DNA of 64,000 nt, taken from the NCBI RefSeq assembly GCF_003725545.1, contig NZ_RJLN01000015.1:1-64000 (forward strand). Direction: 5' to 3'. Within the stretch, counting starts at the first letter, position 1, and every line of letters begins with the position of its first letter. Source of the stretch: Micromonospora solifontis (lineage in GTDB: Bacteria > Actinomycetota > Actinomycetes > Mycobacteriales > Micromonosporaceae). Positions 1-8,375 of the stretch are shown here, piece after piece. The notes under the pieces are model-generated. The model had not been told where the DNA came from. It saw only the letters and a list, made by a program, of their open reading frames with translations, and ran no database searches. The position numbers were made by a program, and so were the translations under genes.

Positions 1-892
1 GGGCGGCCGGTGGAGGCGGAGCGGTGGCTGTCGTCGGGGTGGACTCGGCGCGCGGGGCCGGCAGGGCCGGTTGCCGGTCCAACCCTGGCGTGAGCGGGGT
101 GAGGGCCGGATCCGAGCGGAGGATCCGCCCGTGCAACCCCTGGAGCACCTCGCCGGGCTCGATGCCGTACTCCTCGCGGAGCAGCCCCGCGAACTCCCGG
201 TAGGCGGCCAGCGCCTCCGCCTGCCGCCCGCTGCGGTAGAGCGCCAGCATGAGCTGCTGGCGCAGCCGTTCCCGGACCGGAAACTCACGCACCAGGTCGA
301 CCAGTTCACCGACCAGCTCGCCGTGCCGGCCGCTGGCCAGCTCCAGCTCGACCCGGGTCTCCAGGGCGACGGCGCGCAGTTCGACCAGCCGGTGCCGGGC
401 GGAGTCGAAGAACGGCCCGGCGAACCCGGTGAACGGCTCGCCCTGCCACAGCTCCAGGGCGGCGGTCAGCTCCGCCAGCGCCTCGGCGGTACGCCCCGCG
501 GCGTGTCCCTGCCGGGCCCGGTGCACCCCGCGCTCGAAGCGGACCGCGTCCACCGCCTCCGGCGGCACCCGCAACAGGTACCCGGCGTCGGTCAGGGCCA
601 GCACCTGCCCCGGCGTACGCGGGGACCGCTCGGGCTCGAGCACCCGGCGCAGCCCGGCGACGTACTTCTGCACCACGTTGGGGCCGTTCGCGGGCGGCTC
701 CTCCGGCCAGACCGCGTCGACGATCTGCCCGGTGGGCACCGGACGGCCGGCGGAGAGCAGCAGCACGGCCAGCACCGCACGCTGCTTGCCGGGACCGAGG
801 TCGAGCGGGCGGTCGGCGTACCAGGCGCGCTGGGGACCGAGGAGCGCGAAGCGCAGCCCCGCGGGGTCCGGCGGCACCTGCGTACCTGACAT
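1..892 (-). CDS. AfsR/SARP-family transcriptional regulator, 3' end outside window
   Basis: The frame is open from the ATG at 892 to the window edge, so the C-terminus is missing. Residues about 14-95 form an OmpR-type winged-helix domain (start MSGTQVPPDP, then a run containing GPGKQRAVLAVLLL and PNVVQKYVAGLRRVL). Residues about 105-245 match the bacterial transcriptional activation (BTAD) domain, with QGEPFTGFAG and LYRSGRQAEALAAYREF. After the BTAD the protein becomes Pro/Ala/Arg-rich, as in linkers before an NB-ARC ATPase in AfsR-like proteins, but whether an ATPase follows cannot be seen. SARPs bind short direct repeats and activate transcription. The gene is divergent from a lipoprotein gene, with 143 bp between them carrying CGGCAG repeats. 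Domain assignment is strong; the target is unknown. Confidence 0.85.
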   Translation of the reverse strand, partial: MSGTQVPPDPAGLRFALLGPQRAWYADRPLDLGPGKQRAVLAVLLLSAGRPVPTGQIVDAVWPEEPPANGPNVVQKYVAGLRRVLEPERSPRTPGQVLALTDAGYLLRVPPEAVDAVRFERGVHRARQGHAAGRTAEALAELTAALELWQGEPFTGFAGPFFDSARHRLVELRAVALETRVELELASGRHGELVGELVDLVREFPVRERLRQQLMLALYRSGRQAEALAAYREFAGLLREEYGIEPGEVLQGLHGRILRSDPALTPLTPGLDRQPALPAPRAESTPTTATAPPPPAA

Positions 893-1035
893 GCGACTTT
901 CCGCTCCTGACGCCCCCGACGTGGCCGGACGGCAGGGCCCGGCAGCCGGACCGCAGCATATCGGCAGCCGAACCGCCGTGGCCGCCCGCAGCATCGTCAT
1001 CGGCAGAGGCCACGGAAGCGAGAAAGAGAACAACG
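893..1035. promoter_or_regulatory. Divergent intergenic region with CGGCAG repeats
   Basis: CGGCAG occurs four times on the plus strand, at 930, 940, 962 and 1001, between the SARP gene and the lipoprotein gene. SARPs recognise direct repeats about 11 or 22 bp apart, and the 940-962 pair is 22 bp apart. No clear -10/-35 pair was identified. Operator function is inference only. Confidence 0.3.
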
Positions 1036-1857
1036 ATGACACAGGCAACGGGCAGCACCCGGACCGTCCGACGGACGATGGGCACGGTCGCGGCCGTGCT
1101 GGCCGCCACCACCCTGCTCGCCGGATGCGGACCGAAGAGCGACCCGGCCGCCGCGCCGGGGACCCGCCCGGCGGCCAGCCCGAGCGCCGACCCGAAGCAG
1201 GCGCTCCTCGCCGCGGTCCCGGACGAGCGCGCCGGTGCCTTCCGGTTCACCGGCAAGGACTCGTCGGGCGACATGAGCGGGCGGATCGACCCGGCGGCGA
1301 AGGCCATGGAGTTGCACATGGTCGCGCCGCCCGACAAGGACGGCATCACCGCGAAGATGTCGTTCCTGATCATCGAGGACAGGGTCTGGATGAAGGCGAA
1401 GTTCAGCGGCCACCCGGGCCTGCCGAAGTTCCCCGACAAGTGGATGGCGCTGGACCCGGCCAAGCTCACCGACGCCGACGCCGTGCCGAGCTACGACGGC
1501 GCCGACCAGGGCAACGCCGGCCCGCTCCTCGACGCGGCCACCTCCGTCGAGCAGCAGGGCCCCGGGAAGTACGCCGGGTTCATCGACGTGACCGGCGGGG
1601 AGGCAGCCAAGGCGCTGGACGACGGCGAGGCGGCGGCGCTCGGTGAGGCCGGCCGGCACGTGCCCTTCACCGCCCAGGTGGGGCCGGACGGGCACCTCAC
1701 CTCGCTGGTGCTGTCGATGCCGGCGGCCGGGAAGCGCGGGGCGTACCGCTACGTCGTGAACTACGCCGACTACGGCAGCACGCCGAAGATCACCGTGCCG
1801 ACCGGGAGCGCCGCGACGAAGGCGCCGTCCCTGGCGTACGAGCTGCTGAACAGCTGA
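1036..1857 (+). CDS. Secreted lipoprotein, LppX/LprAFG-like
   Basis: A 273-residue protein with a classical lipoprotein signal: RTVRR n-region, hydrophobic core, and lipobox LAGC with the acylated Cys at residue 31. The mature part starts with an Ala/Pro-rich linker. It then has the alternating beta pattern of actinobacterial LppX/LprG-type lipid- or glycolipid-binding lipoproteins (GRIDPAAKAMEL, WMKAKFSGHP, PSLAYELLNS at the end). It is probably anchored on the outer face of the membrane. The purine-rich run agaaagagaa precedes the ATG and may be the ribosome site. The gene is divergent from the SARP regulator and ends 57 bp before a long palindrome. Family assignment rests on overall pattern, and the ligand is unknown. 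Confidence 0.75.
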   Translation: MTQATGSTRTVRRTMGTVAAVLAATTLLAGCGPKSDPAAAPGTRPAASPSADPKQALLAAVPDERAGAFRFTGKDSSGDMSGRIDPAAKAMELHMVAPPDKDGITAKMSFLIIEDRVWMKAKFSGHPGLPKFPDKWMALDPAKLTDADAVPSYDGADQGNAGPLLDAATSVEQQGPGKYAGFIDVTGGEAAKALDDGEAAALGEAGRHVPFTAQVGPDGHLTSLVLSMPAAGKRGAYRYVVNYADYGSTPKITVPTGSAATKAPSLAYELLNS

Positions 1858-1913
1858 CCCACGACCCGCGGGGACGGCGGCGCACGGGGGCCGTCGCCCC
1901 CGGGGCGAAAGCG

Positions 1914-1953
1914 GGGGCCCCTTGTCGACACACGTGTGTCGACAAGGGGCCCC
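1914..1953. repeat. Perfect 40-bp palindrome (GGGGCCCCTT family), likely bidirectional terminator
   Basis: Both 20-base halves match exactly with no spacer. The left half begins GGGGCCCCTTGTCGACACAC (1914-1933) and the right half is its reverse complement (1934-1953). It lies between the convergent lipoprotein and SDR genes. The GGGGCCCCTT core recurs in the hairpin at 38133-38169, so it is a dispersed element. A terminator role for both genes is inferred from position. Confidence 0.85.
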
Positions 1954-1963
1954 TCCTTACCTC

Positions 1964-2710
1964 CTAGCGGCCGAGGACGGAGCCGCCGTTGACGCCGAGC
2001 ACCTGGCCGGTGACGTAGCCGGCGGCGGGGCTGGCCAGGTAGCGGACGGCGGCCGCGATGTCGTCCGGTACGCCGGCCCGACCGACCAGGGTGGCGGCGA
2101 CCCGCTTGGCGTGCCCGTCGGGCGTCATCCGGTCGCCGAAGAACTCGGTCTCGGCGACGTACCCGGGGCTGATCACGTTGGCCGTGATCCCGTCCGGGCC
2201 GAGCTGGGCCGCCAGGTCGTACGCCCAGCCGTGCAGGGCCGCCTTGGCCGCCGAGTACGGTCCGGCGCCGCCCCGTTGGGCGGCGATCGAGCTGATCAGG
2301 AGCACCCGGCCGCCCGGCCGGCGCAGGGCGGGCAGCAGCGCCTCGGTGAGCAGGACCGCGGTGAGCACGTTGGCGTCCAGGTTGGCCCGCCACCAGGCCG
2401 CCACGTCGGCCAGCGTGTCGGTGACGCCACCGAGGTAGCCGCCGGCGTTGTTGACCACCACGTCGACGGTCCGCTCCCCCACCGCCGAGACGACCCCGGC
2501 GAGTTGCGCCGGATCGGTCAGGTCGGCGGTGACGGCGCTGACCGCCGCCGGCCGCCCGCACTCCGCCGAGATCTGCTCCGCGGCGGACAGCAGCACGTCC
2601 GCCCGCCGCCCCACGATGAGCACCTCGAACCCGTCCGCGACGAGCCCCCGGGTGACGGCCGCCCCGATCCCGGTCCCGCCCCCGCTCACCACCGCCAGCC
2701 GGTCCCCCAT
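1964..2710 (-). CDS. Short-chain dehydrogenase/reductase (SDR) family oxidoreductase
   Basis: A classical SDR of 248 residues. It has the N-terminal NAD(P)-binding glycine motif SGGGTGIGAA, the structural VNNAGG motif, the catalytic Ser in LISSIAAQ and the YSAAK Tyr/Lys pair. The C-terminal GQVLGVNGG is typical of FabG-like enzymes. It reduces or oxidises a carbonyl/alcohol with NAD(P)H; the substrate cannot be predicted. The start at 2710 is chosen because GGAGG stands 4 bases upstream. The ATG at 2722 would add four residues but has a weaker ribosome site. A dispersed palindrome lies directly upstream. Confidence 0.88.
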   Translation of the reverse strand: MGDRLAVVSGGGTGIGAAVTRGLVADGFEVLIVGRRADVLLSAAEQISAECGRPAAVSAVTADLTDPAQLAGVVSAVGERTVDVVVNNAGGYLGGVTDTLADVAAWWRANLDANVLTAVLLTEALLPALRRPGGRVLLISSIAAQRGGAGPYSAAKAALHGWAYDLAAQLGPDGITANVISPGYVAETEFFGDRMTPDGHAKRVAATLVGRAGVPDDIAAAVRYLASPAAGYVTGQVLGVNGGSVLGR

Positions 2711-2735
2711 GATTCCTCCCATGCCACCGACACTC

Positions 2736-2798
2736 CGTCGATCATGAGGTTAGCCGGCCTTTCGTCGGCGTGGCGTGCCGCTAACTTCATGATCGACG
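2736..2798. repeat. Dispersed inverted repeat, GTCGATCATGA...TTAGC family, copy 1
   Basis: The left arm at 2736-2757 (CGTCGATCATGAGGTTAGCC) pairs with the right arm at 2778-2798 (ending CTTCATGATCGACG), with one mismatch and one extra C in the left arm. The loop is 20 bases. A second copy with perfect 21-bp arms is at 59741-59803. It lies between two minus-strand genes, upstream of the SDR gene and downstream of livM. Confidence 0.85.
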
Positions 2799-2822
2799 GA
2801 AAGGGGGTGCGGGGGGTGGGGG

Positions 2823-3938
2823 TCAGGGGCGGCGGGAGAGGGTGGTCAGGAGGGGGTGTAGGCGGGTACGGAGGCTGGCCAGGCCGCCGGGGAAGAAGTA
2901 CACCGCCAGGATGAAGACCGTGCCGAGGACGAACAAGGGCTGGGACAGGGGGTGGCTGAGGAAGGCGGGGAGGCTGTTGACCGCGTCGCTGCTGCCGAAC
3001 GCGGTCAGCCGGTGGTCCAGGTACATGTAGAGGATGCCGCCGAGCACCGGGCCCCAGCGGGTGCCGGGACCGCCGAGCACCACCATGACCAGCAGCGACA
3101 GGGTCAGCTCGGACGAGGTCACGTGCGGGGACGCGCCAACCAGTAGGGAGTAGACCACCCCGCCGGCGCTCGCCAGCCCGCCGGCGAGGGTGAACGCGAC
3201 CAGCTTGAACCGGTACGGGTCGAGCCCGAGCACCCCGATCCGCCGCTCGTCGTCGCGCAGCCCGGCCAGCACCCGTCCGGTCGGCGACATGCTGACCCGG
3301 TGCACCACGAAGACCACCAGCGCCAGGTACGCCAGCGCCAGCCAGTAGAGATTGACCGTGTTCGCCACCCCCACCAGGGCCGACGGCAGCCCGGAGACGT
3401 CCAGCGTCAGCCCTTCCTCGCCGCCGGTGAGCCCGCCGAAGTTCCGGGCCACCAGGATCGCCCCGACCTGCGCGAAGGCCAGGGTCACCATGGCGAAGGC
3501 GATCCCGACGGTACGCAGCGCGACCGCGCCGAGCAGCGCGGCGAGGATCGTCCCGCCGACGACGGTGAACAGCGCCGCCTGCCACAGCGGCAGCCCGACC
3601 TTGGTGACCAGGATGGCGGTTCCGTACACCCCGACGGCGAAGAACAGCGCGTGCCCGAAGGAGAGCATGCCGGTCCGCCCGAAGAGCAGGTCGTAGCCGG
3701 CGGCCAGGCCGCCGAAGACCAGGCAGATGGCGAGTAGCTGCAGGGTGCCCGGCGAGTTCAGCGGCCCCTCGAAGACGCCCGGCAGGTTGACCGTCGAGTA
3801 CGGCAGAATCACCGCCACCACCAGGGCGAGCAGCGGCAGGTACGGCCGCAGTCCGTGCCAGCGGGCGTGCCCCGGGGTCAGCTCGTCGGGCACCGCCGCG
3901 GGCGGCGCCGGTACCTCGGGACTCTTGACCTCGGTCAT
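2823..3938 (-). CDS. livM: Branched-chain amino acid ABC transporter permease LivM
   Basis: A 371-residue membrane protein with about nine to ten hydrophobic segments, of the LivM/BPD_transp_2 family. It contains the conserved run FGRTGMLSFGHALFFAVGVYGTA and the cytoplasmic EAA-like region TGRVLAGLRDDERRIGVLGLDPYRFKL. Together with LivH it forms the channel of a branched-chain amino acid (or related amide) importer. The ATG at 3938 overlaps the livH stop by ATGA, so translation is coupled. Although the frame is open further upstream, this start matches the family N-terminus and the overlap pattern of the operon. It is the last gene of the livKGFHM operon. Confidence 0.92.
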   Translation of the reverse strand: MTEVKSPEVPAPPAAVPDELTPGHARWHGLRPYLPLLALVVAVILPYSTVNLPGVFEGPLNSPGTLQLLAICLVFGGLAAGYDLLFGRTGMLSFGHALFFAVGVYGTAILVTKVGLPLWQAALFTVVGGTILAALLGAVALRTVGIAFAMVTLAFAQVGAILVARNFGGLTGGEEGLTLDVSGLPSALVGVANTVNLYWLALAYLALVVFVVHRVSMSPTGRVLAGLRDDERRIGVLGLDPYRFKLVAFTLAGGLASAGGVVYSLLVGASPHVTSSELTLSLLVMVVLGGPGTRWGPVLGGILYMYLDHRLTAFGSSDAVNSLPAFLSHPLSQPLFVLGTVFILAVYFFPGGLASLRTRLHPLLTTLSRRP

Positions 3939-4825
3939 GCCGTTGCCACCTTTCCGGCCAGCCCCTGCGGACGCAGCAGCAGCACCACGGCGAGCAGCCC
4001 GACCACGCAGAGGTCCCCCAGCCCGGTCGTGCCGTAGTAGTTGACGAACTGTTGCAGCAGCCCCACCACGACCGCCGCGTACGCGGACCCGACCACCGAG
4101 CCCATCCCGCCGATCACCACCACGATGAACGCGAAGATCAGCAGCGAGCCGCCCTGCCCGGGCGAGACGGTGCCGAAGTAGACCCCGCCGAGCGCGCCGG
4201 CCAGCGCGGCGGCGGCGCCGCCGATCGCGAAGACCAGGGTGAACGCCTTGCGCACGTCGATGCCGAGCGCGGTCACCATCTCCCGGTTCTCCACCCCGGC
4301 CCGGATGACCAGGCCGTACCGGGTGAACCGGAGGAAGGCGAGCAGCCCGCCGAGCACCAGCACTGCGGCGATGATCAGGAGCAGCAAGGCGTTGGACACC
4401 TTGGCGCCAAGGATCGAGGTGACCTCCCGGGTCCAGGCCGGGCGGTCGAACGGCCGGGCGTCCGCACCCCAGGTGGCCTGGAGCAGGGCCACCCCGGCCA
4501 GCGAGAGGCCGACGGTGACCAGCACCTGCTCGATGGTGCGGGAGTAGAGCGGCCGGATCAGCACCAGCTCGACCAGCACCGCCACCACCGTTCCGGCCAG
4601 CACACCGAAGGCGACCGCCAGCACGAACCCGAACCCGTCGGGGCCGGCGCCGGGCAGGTTGCCCGCCGCCCACCAGGTCGCGTACGCGCCGACGCCGAGG
4701 AACAGGCCGTGCGCGAAGTTGAGCACGTCGGCCAGGCCGAAGACCAGGGAGAGGCCGGAGGCGACCAGGAAGTAGAGCGCCGCCAGGCCGAGCCCGGTCA
4801 GCGTCAGCAGGATGACCGTGTTCAC
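3935..4825 (-). CDS. livH: Branched-chain amino acid ABC transporter permease LivH
   Basis: A 296-residue hydrophobic permease of the LivH family, with the hallmark N-terminal segment LSLVFGLADVLNFAHGLFLG and a later GIGGMGSVVGSAY-like run (VVVIGGMGSVVGS). It pairs with LivM to form the transmembrane pore. The GTG start at 4825 overlaps the livF stop as GTGA, and its own stop overlaps livM as ATGA. It is thus embedded in a tightly coupled operon. The length is normal for the family. Substrate (leucine/isoleucine/valine versus other amides) is not decided by the sequence. Confidence 0.93.
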   Translation of the reverse strand: MNTVILLTLTGLGLAALYFLVASGLSLVFGLADVLNFAHGLFLGVGAYATWWAAGNLPGAGPDGFGFVLAVAFGVLAGTVVAVLVELVLIRPLYSRTIEQVLVTVGLSLAGVALLQATWGADARPFDRPAWTREVTSILGAKVSNALLLLIIAAVLVLGGLLAFLRFTRYGLVIRAGVENREMVTALGIDVRKAFTLVFAIGGAAAALAGALGGVYFGTVSPGQGGSLLIFAFIVVVIGGMGSVVGSAYAAVVVGLLQQFVNYYGTTGLGDLCVVGLLAVVLLLRPQGLAGKVATA

Positions 4826-5613
4826 GCTGCGCCGTCCTTCGCTCGCGACTGCGGGGCTCGCAGACCCGACTCGCTCCTCGCGCTCGCCGGCACCTCGCCG
4901 GAGCCGACGCCGAGCAGCGACTTGGTCAGCGCGGTCTCCAGCAGCAGATCCTGGGCGTTCCCGGTCCAGGCGACCCGGCCGGCGGAGAGCACCACCGCGT
5001 CCTTCGCCAGCCGGCGCACCACGGCCAGGTTCTGCTCGACCAGCAGCACCGGCACGGATTCAGCCACCCGTTCCAGCACCTCGGCCACCTCGGTCACCAC
5101 CTTCGGCGCCAACCCCTTGGTCGGCTCGTCGACCAGCAGCAGCCGGTTGTCGTTGAGCAGCACCCGGCCGATCGCGAGCATCTGCTGCTGCCCGCCGGAG
5201 AGCGAACCGGCCCGTTGCCGTCCGCGCCGGTCCAGCTCGGGAAAAAGCGCGAAGACCTTGTCGTACGCCGGGGTGGTGCCCCGCCGTTCGGCGAGCCGCA
5301 GGTTCTCCGCGACGGTGAGCCCGGCGAAGACGCAGCGGTCCTCCGGCACGTACCCGAGGCCACCGCGGACCAGCCGGTGGGTGGGGCGGGCCAGCAGGCT
5401 CTGCGCACCCATCCGGATGGTGCCGCGGACCTCGCCGTTGCGGGGGGTCAGGCCGACGATCGCGCGCAGCGTGGTGGTCTTGCCGACGCCGTTGCGGCCG
5501 AGCAGCACGGTGACCCCGGTCGGCGCGACGTCGAACGACACGCCCTGCAGGATGTGCAGCCCGGCGATCCGCACGGACAGGTTCTCCACGCTGAGAATTG
5601 GTTCGACGCTCAC
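4822..5613 (-). CDS. livF: Branched-chain amino acid ABC transporter ATPase LivF, with unusual C-terminal tail
   Basis: A 263-residue ABC ATPase with Walker A GRNGVGKTT, signature LSGGQQQML and Walker B LLLVDEPTKGL followed by the H-loop-like VEQN segment typical of LivF. It energises the LivHM channel. The GTG start at 5613 overlaps the livG stop (GTGA). The frame is open much further upstream, but that part lies inside livG. The last ~28 residues (EVPASARSESGLRAPQSRAK...) are Ser/Arg/Ala-rich and unlike the usual LivF end. The DNA there (4822-4900) is rich in CGCTCGCG-type motifs and may be an inserted repeat that lengthened the protein. Confidence 0.9.
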   Translation of the reverse strand: MSVEPILSVENLSVRIAGLHILQGVSFDVAPTGVTVLLGRNGVGKTTTLRAIVGLTPRNGEVRGTIRMGAQSLLARPTHRLVRGGLGYVPEDRCVFAGLTVAENLRLAERRGTTPAYDKVFALFPELDRRGRQRAGSLSGGQQQMLAIGRVLLNDNRLLLVDEPTKGLAPKVVTEVAEVLERVAESVPVLLVEQNLAVVRRLAKDAVVLSAGRVAWTGNAQDLLLETALTKSLLGVGSGEVPASARSESGLRAPQSRAKDGAA

Positions 5614-6353
5614 AGCGACTCCCCCAGGTACGCCTCCTGGACGGTGGCGTTGGCCATCACCGTGTCCGGGGTGTCGCAGGCCAGCAGCGCGCCGTGGTGC
5701 ATCACGGCGATCCGGTCGGCCAGTTCCAGGATCACGTCCATGTGGTGCTCCACCATGAGCACCGACCGGCCGCTGTCGCCGGTCAGCGACTTGATGACGC
5801 TGACCAGCTCGGGCACGTCCTCGGCGCTGACCCCGGCCATCGGCTCGTCGAGCAGCATCACCCGGGGCTCGCCGGCGAGCAGCAGGGCGATCTCCAGCTT
5901 CCGCTTCTCGCCGTGGGCGAGGGTGCCGGCCAGGGCCGTACCCCGGTGGTGCAGGCCGACCCGGTCCAGCGCCGCGTCGGCGGCGGCGGCCACCTCCCGG
6001 TCGGCCGCCGCCCGCCGCCACAGCTTCATCGAGCCACCCCGGTGCGCCTGTACGGCGAGCCGGACGTTCTCCCGGACGGTCAGCGAGCCGAAGACCGAGG
6101 ACGCCTGGAAGGTGCGTCCGAGGCCGAGACGGGCCCGCTTGTGCGTGGGGAGTTCGGTGACGTCCTCCCCGTCCAGCAGGACCCGCCCGTCGGTGGGCCG
6201 GCGCAGGCCGGTGATCAGGTTGAACAGCGAGGTCTTGCCGGCGCCGTTCGGCCCGATCACGCCGAGGAACTCCCCGGGCGCCAGGTCGAGGTAGACGGAG
6301 TCGACGATGGCGACCTCACCGATCCGCCAGGTCAGACCGCGGGTGGCGAGCAC
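5610..6353 (-). CDS. livG: Branched-chain amino acid ABC transporter ATPase LivG
   Basis: A 247-residue ABC ATPase of the LivG type: Walker A GPNGAGKTS, Q-loop region GRTFQASSVF, a degenerate signature LAHGEKRKLEIALLL and Walker B VMLLDEPMAGVS. The family normally has LSYGxQR at the signature, so LAHGEKR is a mild variant seen in related transporters. The protein forms the ATPase heterodimer with LivF. The GTG at 6353 starts three bases after the livK stop, and the stop overlaps livF as GTGA. The second gene of the operon. Confidence 0.92.
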   Translation of the reverse strand: MLATRGLTWRIGEVAIVDSVYLDLAPGEFLGVIGPNGAGKTSLFNLITGLRRPTDGRVLLDGEDVTELPTHKRARLGLGRTFQASSVFGSLTVRENVRLAVQAHRGGSMKLWRRAAADREVAAAADAALDRVGLHHRGTALAGTLAHGEKRKLEIALLLAGEPRVMLLDEPMAGVSAEDVPELVSVIKSLTGDSGRSVLMVEHHMDVILELADRIAVMHHGALLACDTPDTVMANATVQEAYLGESL

Positions 6354-6356
6354 GCG

Positions 6357-7559
6357 TCAGCCCTTCATCTGGGTGACCGGCGGCGCGGTCTCGTCACCGG
6401 TCAGGGTCTTCTGCGCGGTGGCGGTGTACGCGGTGCCGCTGCCGGACAGCTTGGCCTGGTACATCGGCTGGAGCAGCGCGTGGTCCTCGGCCCGGATGGT
6501 CATCTGGCCCTTGACGCTGTCGAACTGCCAGCCCTCCAGCGCCTTGATCATCTTGTCCACGTCGTCGCCGCCCTCCTGCGCGGCGCGGACGATCATCTGG
6601 GCGGCGGCGAAGCCGTCCGGGTGGAACAGGTCGATCACGCCGCCCGGCAGCTTGGCCTTGGCGGCCTTGGCCGCGTCGTTGTCGCTGGCGCCGTCGAAGT
6701 AGTGCGCCAGGAAGGAGATCTTGCCGCCGGCGGCGCCGAAGGTCGGCCACGAGGCCCGGAGGTCCAGCCCGGTGACGACCGTGGTGGAGGCCAGGACGCC
6801 CTGCTGGTCGAGGGTCTGCCACATGGCCGGGGCGGTGGTGCCGGCCCAGGCGACGAAGAGCAGGTCCGGCTTGGCGGCCTTGATCTGGCTGGCGAACGGG
6901 GTGAACTCGGTGGCGCTGGCCGGGGCCCGGATGCCGGTCACGGTCGCGCCGGCACCGCCGATGACGTTCTTGACGGCGGCCTCGTTGGCGTCGCCGAACG
7001 CGCCTTCCTGCGCGAACACGACGACCTTCTTGCCCTTGGCGTCGCCGATGAAGGACTTGGCGGTCACCACGTCCTGGTACGACTGCCGGCCCGAGCGGAA
7101 GGTGTACTTGTTGACGCCGGTGATGGCGTCCGTGGCGGCCGGGCCGGAGATGAAGAGCACCTTGTTCTGGGCGGCGATCGGGGCGACCTGCAGCGCCACG
7201 CCGGAGGAGCTCGACCCACCGATGATCTTGTAGCCCTTGCCGATCAGGTCCTTGGCCGCGGAGACCGCCTTGGCCGGGTCGCCCGCGTCGTCGACCTCGG
7301 TGATCTCGATCTTCCGGTTGCCGACCTTGCCGGTGCCCTTGGTGGCGTAGTCGAGGCCGGCCCGCAGCCCCTCGATGTACTCCTTGCCGTAGCTGGCCAG
7401 GGGGCCCGACTGGGCGTAAACCAGGCCGACCTTCACCGGCGCGGCGTCGCCGCCGCCGGAGGCGGTGTCCTGCGGGCTGCCACAGGCCGTGGCCGCGAGC
7501 GCGGCCGCCATCACCGTGGCGGCGGAAAGGAACACCCGTCGCGTGTGCCGGATCGTCAT
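6357..7559 (-). CDS. livK: Branched-chain amino acid ABC transporter substrate-binding lipoprotein
   Basis: A 400-residue periplasmic-binding-type lipoprotein (Peripla_BP_6). The signal starts MTIRHTRRVF and ends in lipobox ATAC. The mature protein shows VKVGLVYAQSGPLASYG, GGSSSSGVALQVAPIAAQ and the AEDHALLQPMYQAKL region near the end, all typical of Leu/Ile/Val- or amide-binding proteins. It captures the substrate outside the membrane and delivers it to LivHM. The ATG at 7559 is preceded by GGAG seven bases upstream; an open extension to 7625 has no such support. It is the first gene of the operon, so the operon promoter should lie in 7560-7780. Confidence 0.92.
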   Translation of the reverse strand: MTIRHTRRVFLSAATVMAAALAATACGSPQDTASGGGDAAPVKVGLVYAQSGPLASYGKEYIEGLRAGLDYATKGTGKVGNRKIEITEVDDAGDPAKAVSAAKDLIGKGYKIIGGSSSSGVALQVAPIAAQNKVLFISGPAATDAITGVNKYTFRSGRQSYQDVVTAKSFIGDAKGKKVVVFAQEGAFGDANEAAVKNVIGGAGATVTGIRAPASATEFTPFASQIKAAKPDLLFVAWAGTTAPAMWQTLDQQGVLASTTVVTGLDLRASWPTFGAAGGKISFLAHYFDGASDNDAAKAAKAKLPGGVIDLFHPDGFAAAQMIVRAAQEGGDDVDKMIKALEGWQFDSVKGQMTIRAEDHALLQPMYQAKLSGSGTAYTATAQKTLTGDETAPPVTQMKG

Positions 7560-7892
7560 TGCGACTCCAGGTGGGGACAGGGGGAATGTCAGTTGTCGGC
7601 TCACGCTAGAAGTGACGTCACCCACGGGCTATGTGGCTGGAACACACAAGTGAGCGAGGAGGGGTGGCCGGTTGTTACAACCACCAACTGGCGGTGGGCG
7701 GATCCCCCGACCCCGGTGGGCGAAGGCACCATCCACGGAGGTACGGCTGTGTCGCGCCCCGCCACCGCATCCGGTACGCGCGGCGGCCCGGCGGATCACT
7801 CCGCCGGGCCGCCGTGGTAGGCGTAGAGATCAGATGTGCAGGCGGCTCCGCATATGGGGAGTAATTCCCTCGGATGGTGGACCGGATCTGCG
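7560..7892. other. Intergenic region: liv operon promoter side and a strong hairpin
   Basis: 333 bases between livK and the DivIVA-like gene, both on the minus strand. It holds the ribosome site of livK (near 7567), presumably the liv promoter, and the perfect hairpin at 7781-7814 listed separately. No convincing -10/-35 pair or gene was seen in it. Confidence 0.6.
7781..7814 (-). terminator. Hairpin, likely terminator of the DivIVA-like gene
   Basis: CGGCGGCCCGGCGGA (7781-7795) pairs perfectly with 7800-7814 around the loop tcac. It lies about 80 bases downstream of the stop of the minus-strand DivIVA-like gene. No U-tract is present, as is usual for high-GC actinobacteria. Confidence 0.65.
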
Positions 7893-8375
7893 TCAGCGGC
7901 GCCGGAGCGGACCACAGGCGCCGTCGTGGTCGGCCGGCAGCGGGCAGCGCCGGCCGCCGTCGAGCACCCGGTCGCACCAGACCCAGTGGCGTACGGACTG
8001 CTCGTCCTCCCTCGACACGGTCGTTCCGCCCCGCTCGACGTCCGCCAGGAAGCCGAGCGTGCGGCAGATGGAGCGGGCGAAACCCCGCGCCCCCGGCGTG
8101 AAGCGGGACTGCCAGTTCCGCAGCGCCCGCTTGATCCGGACGTTCTCCTCGGCGGTGCGGGCCACCTCGCGGCGGGCCAGCGCCAGGTCGCCGGCCACCC
8201 GGTGCAGGAAGGCGTGCACCTCGACCGGATCGAGCCCGCGCCGCACCGTGCGGAAGTTCCGCTCCCGGACCTGGCCGACGGTGAGCGGCCGGCACGACTC
8301 CGAGCGGTACCAGCCACCGTTCGGGGGCCGGCCACCGGCGGCCCGCCGCCGGAACAGATCGAGCACCTTACGCAC
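7893..8375 (-). CDS. DivIVA-domain-containing protein
   Basis: About 160 residues. Residues ~30-90 match the actinobacterial DivIVA/SepIVA-like domain: PLTVGQVRERNFRTVRRGLDPVEVHAFL, then a heptad-rich helical stretch (LARREVARTAEENVRIKRAL). The C-terminal part is Cys/His-containing and not recognised (WCDRVLDGGRRCPLPADHDGAC), possibly a small metal-binding tail. DivIVA proteins sense membrane curvature and organise poles and septa. The GTG at 8375 is chosen because AGGAGG ends five bases upstream; GTG 8378 is only two bases away. The frame stays open to 8636 without further support. Start position is therefore moderately certain. Confidence 0.75.
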   Translation of the reverse strand: MRKVLDLFRRRAAGGRPPNGGWYRSESCRPLTVGQVRERNFRTVRRGLDPVEVHAFLHRVAGDLALARREVARTAEENVRIKRALRNWQSRFTPGARGFARSICRTLGFLADVERGGTTVSREDEQSVRHWVWCDRVLDGGRRCPLPADHDGACGPLRRR

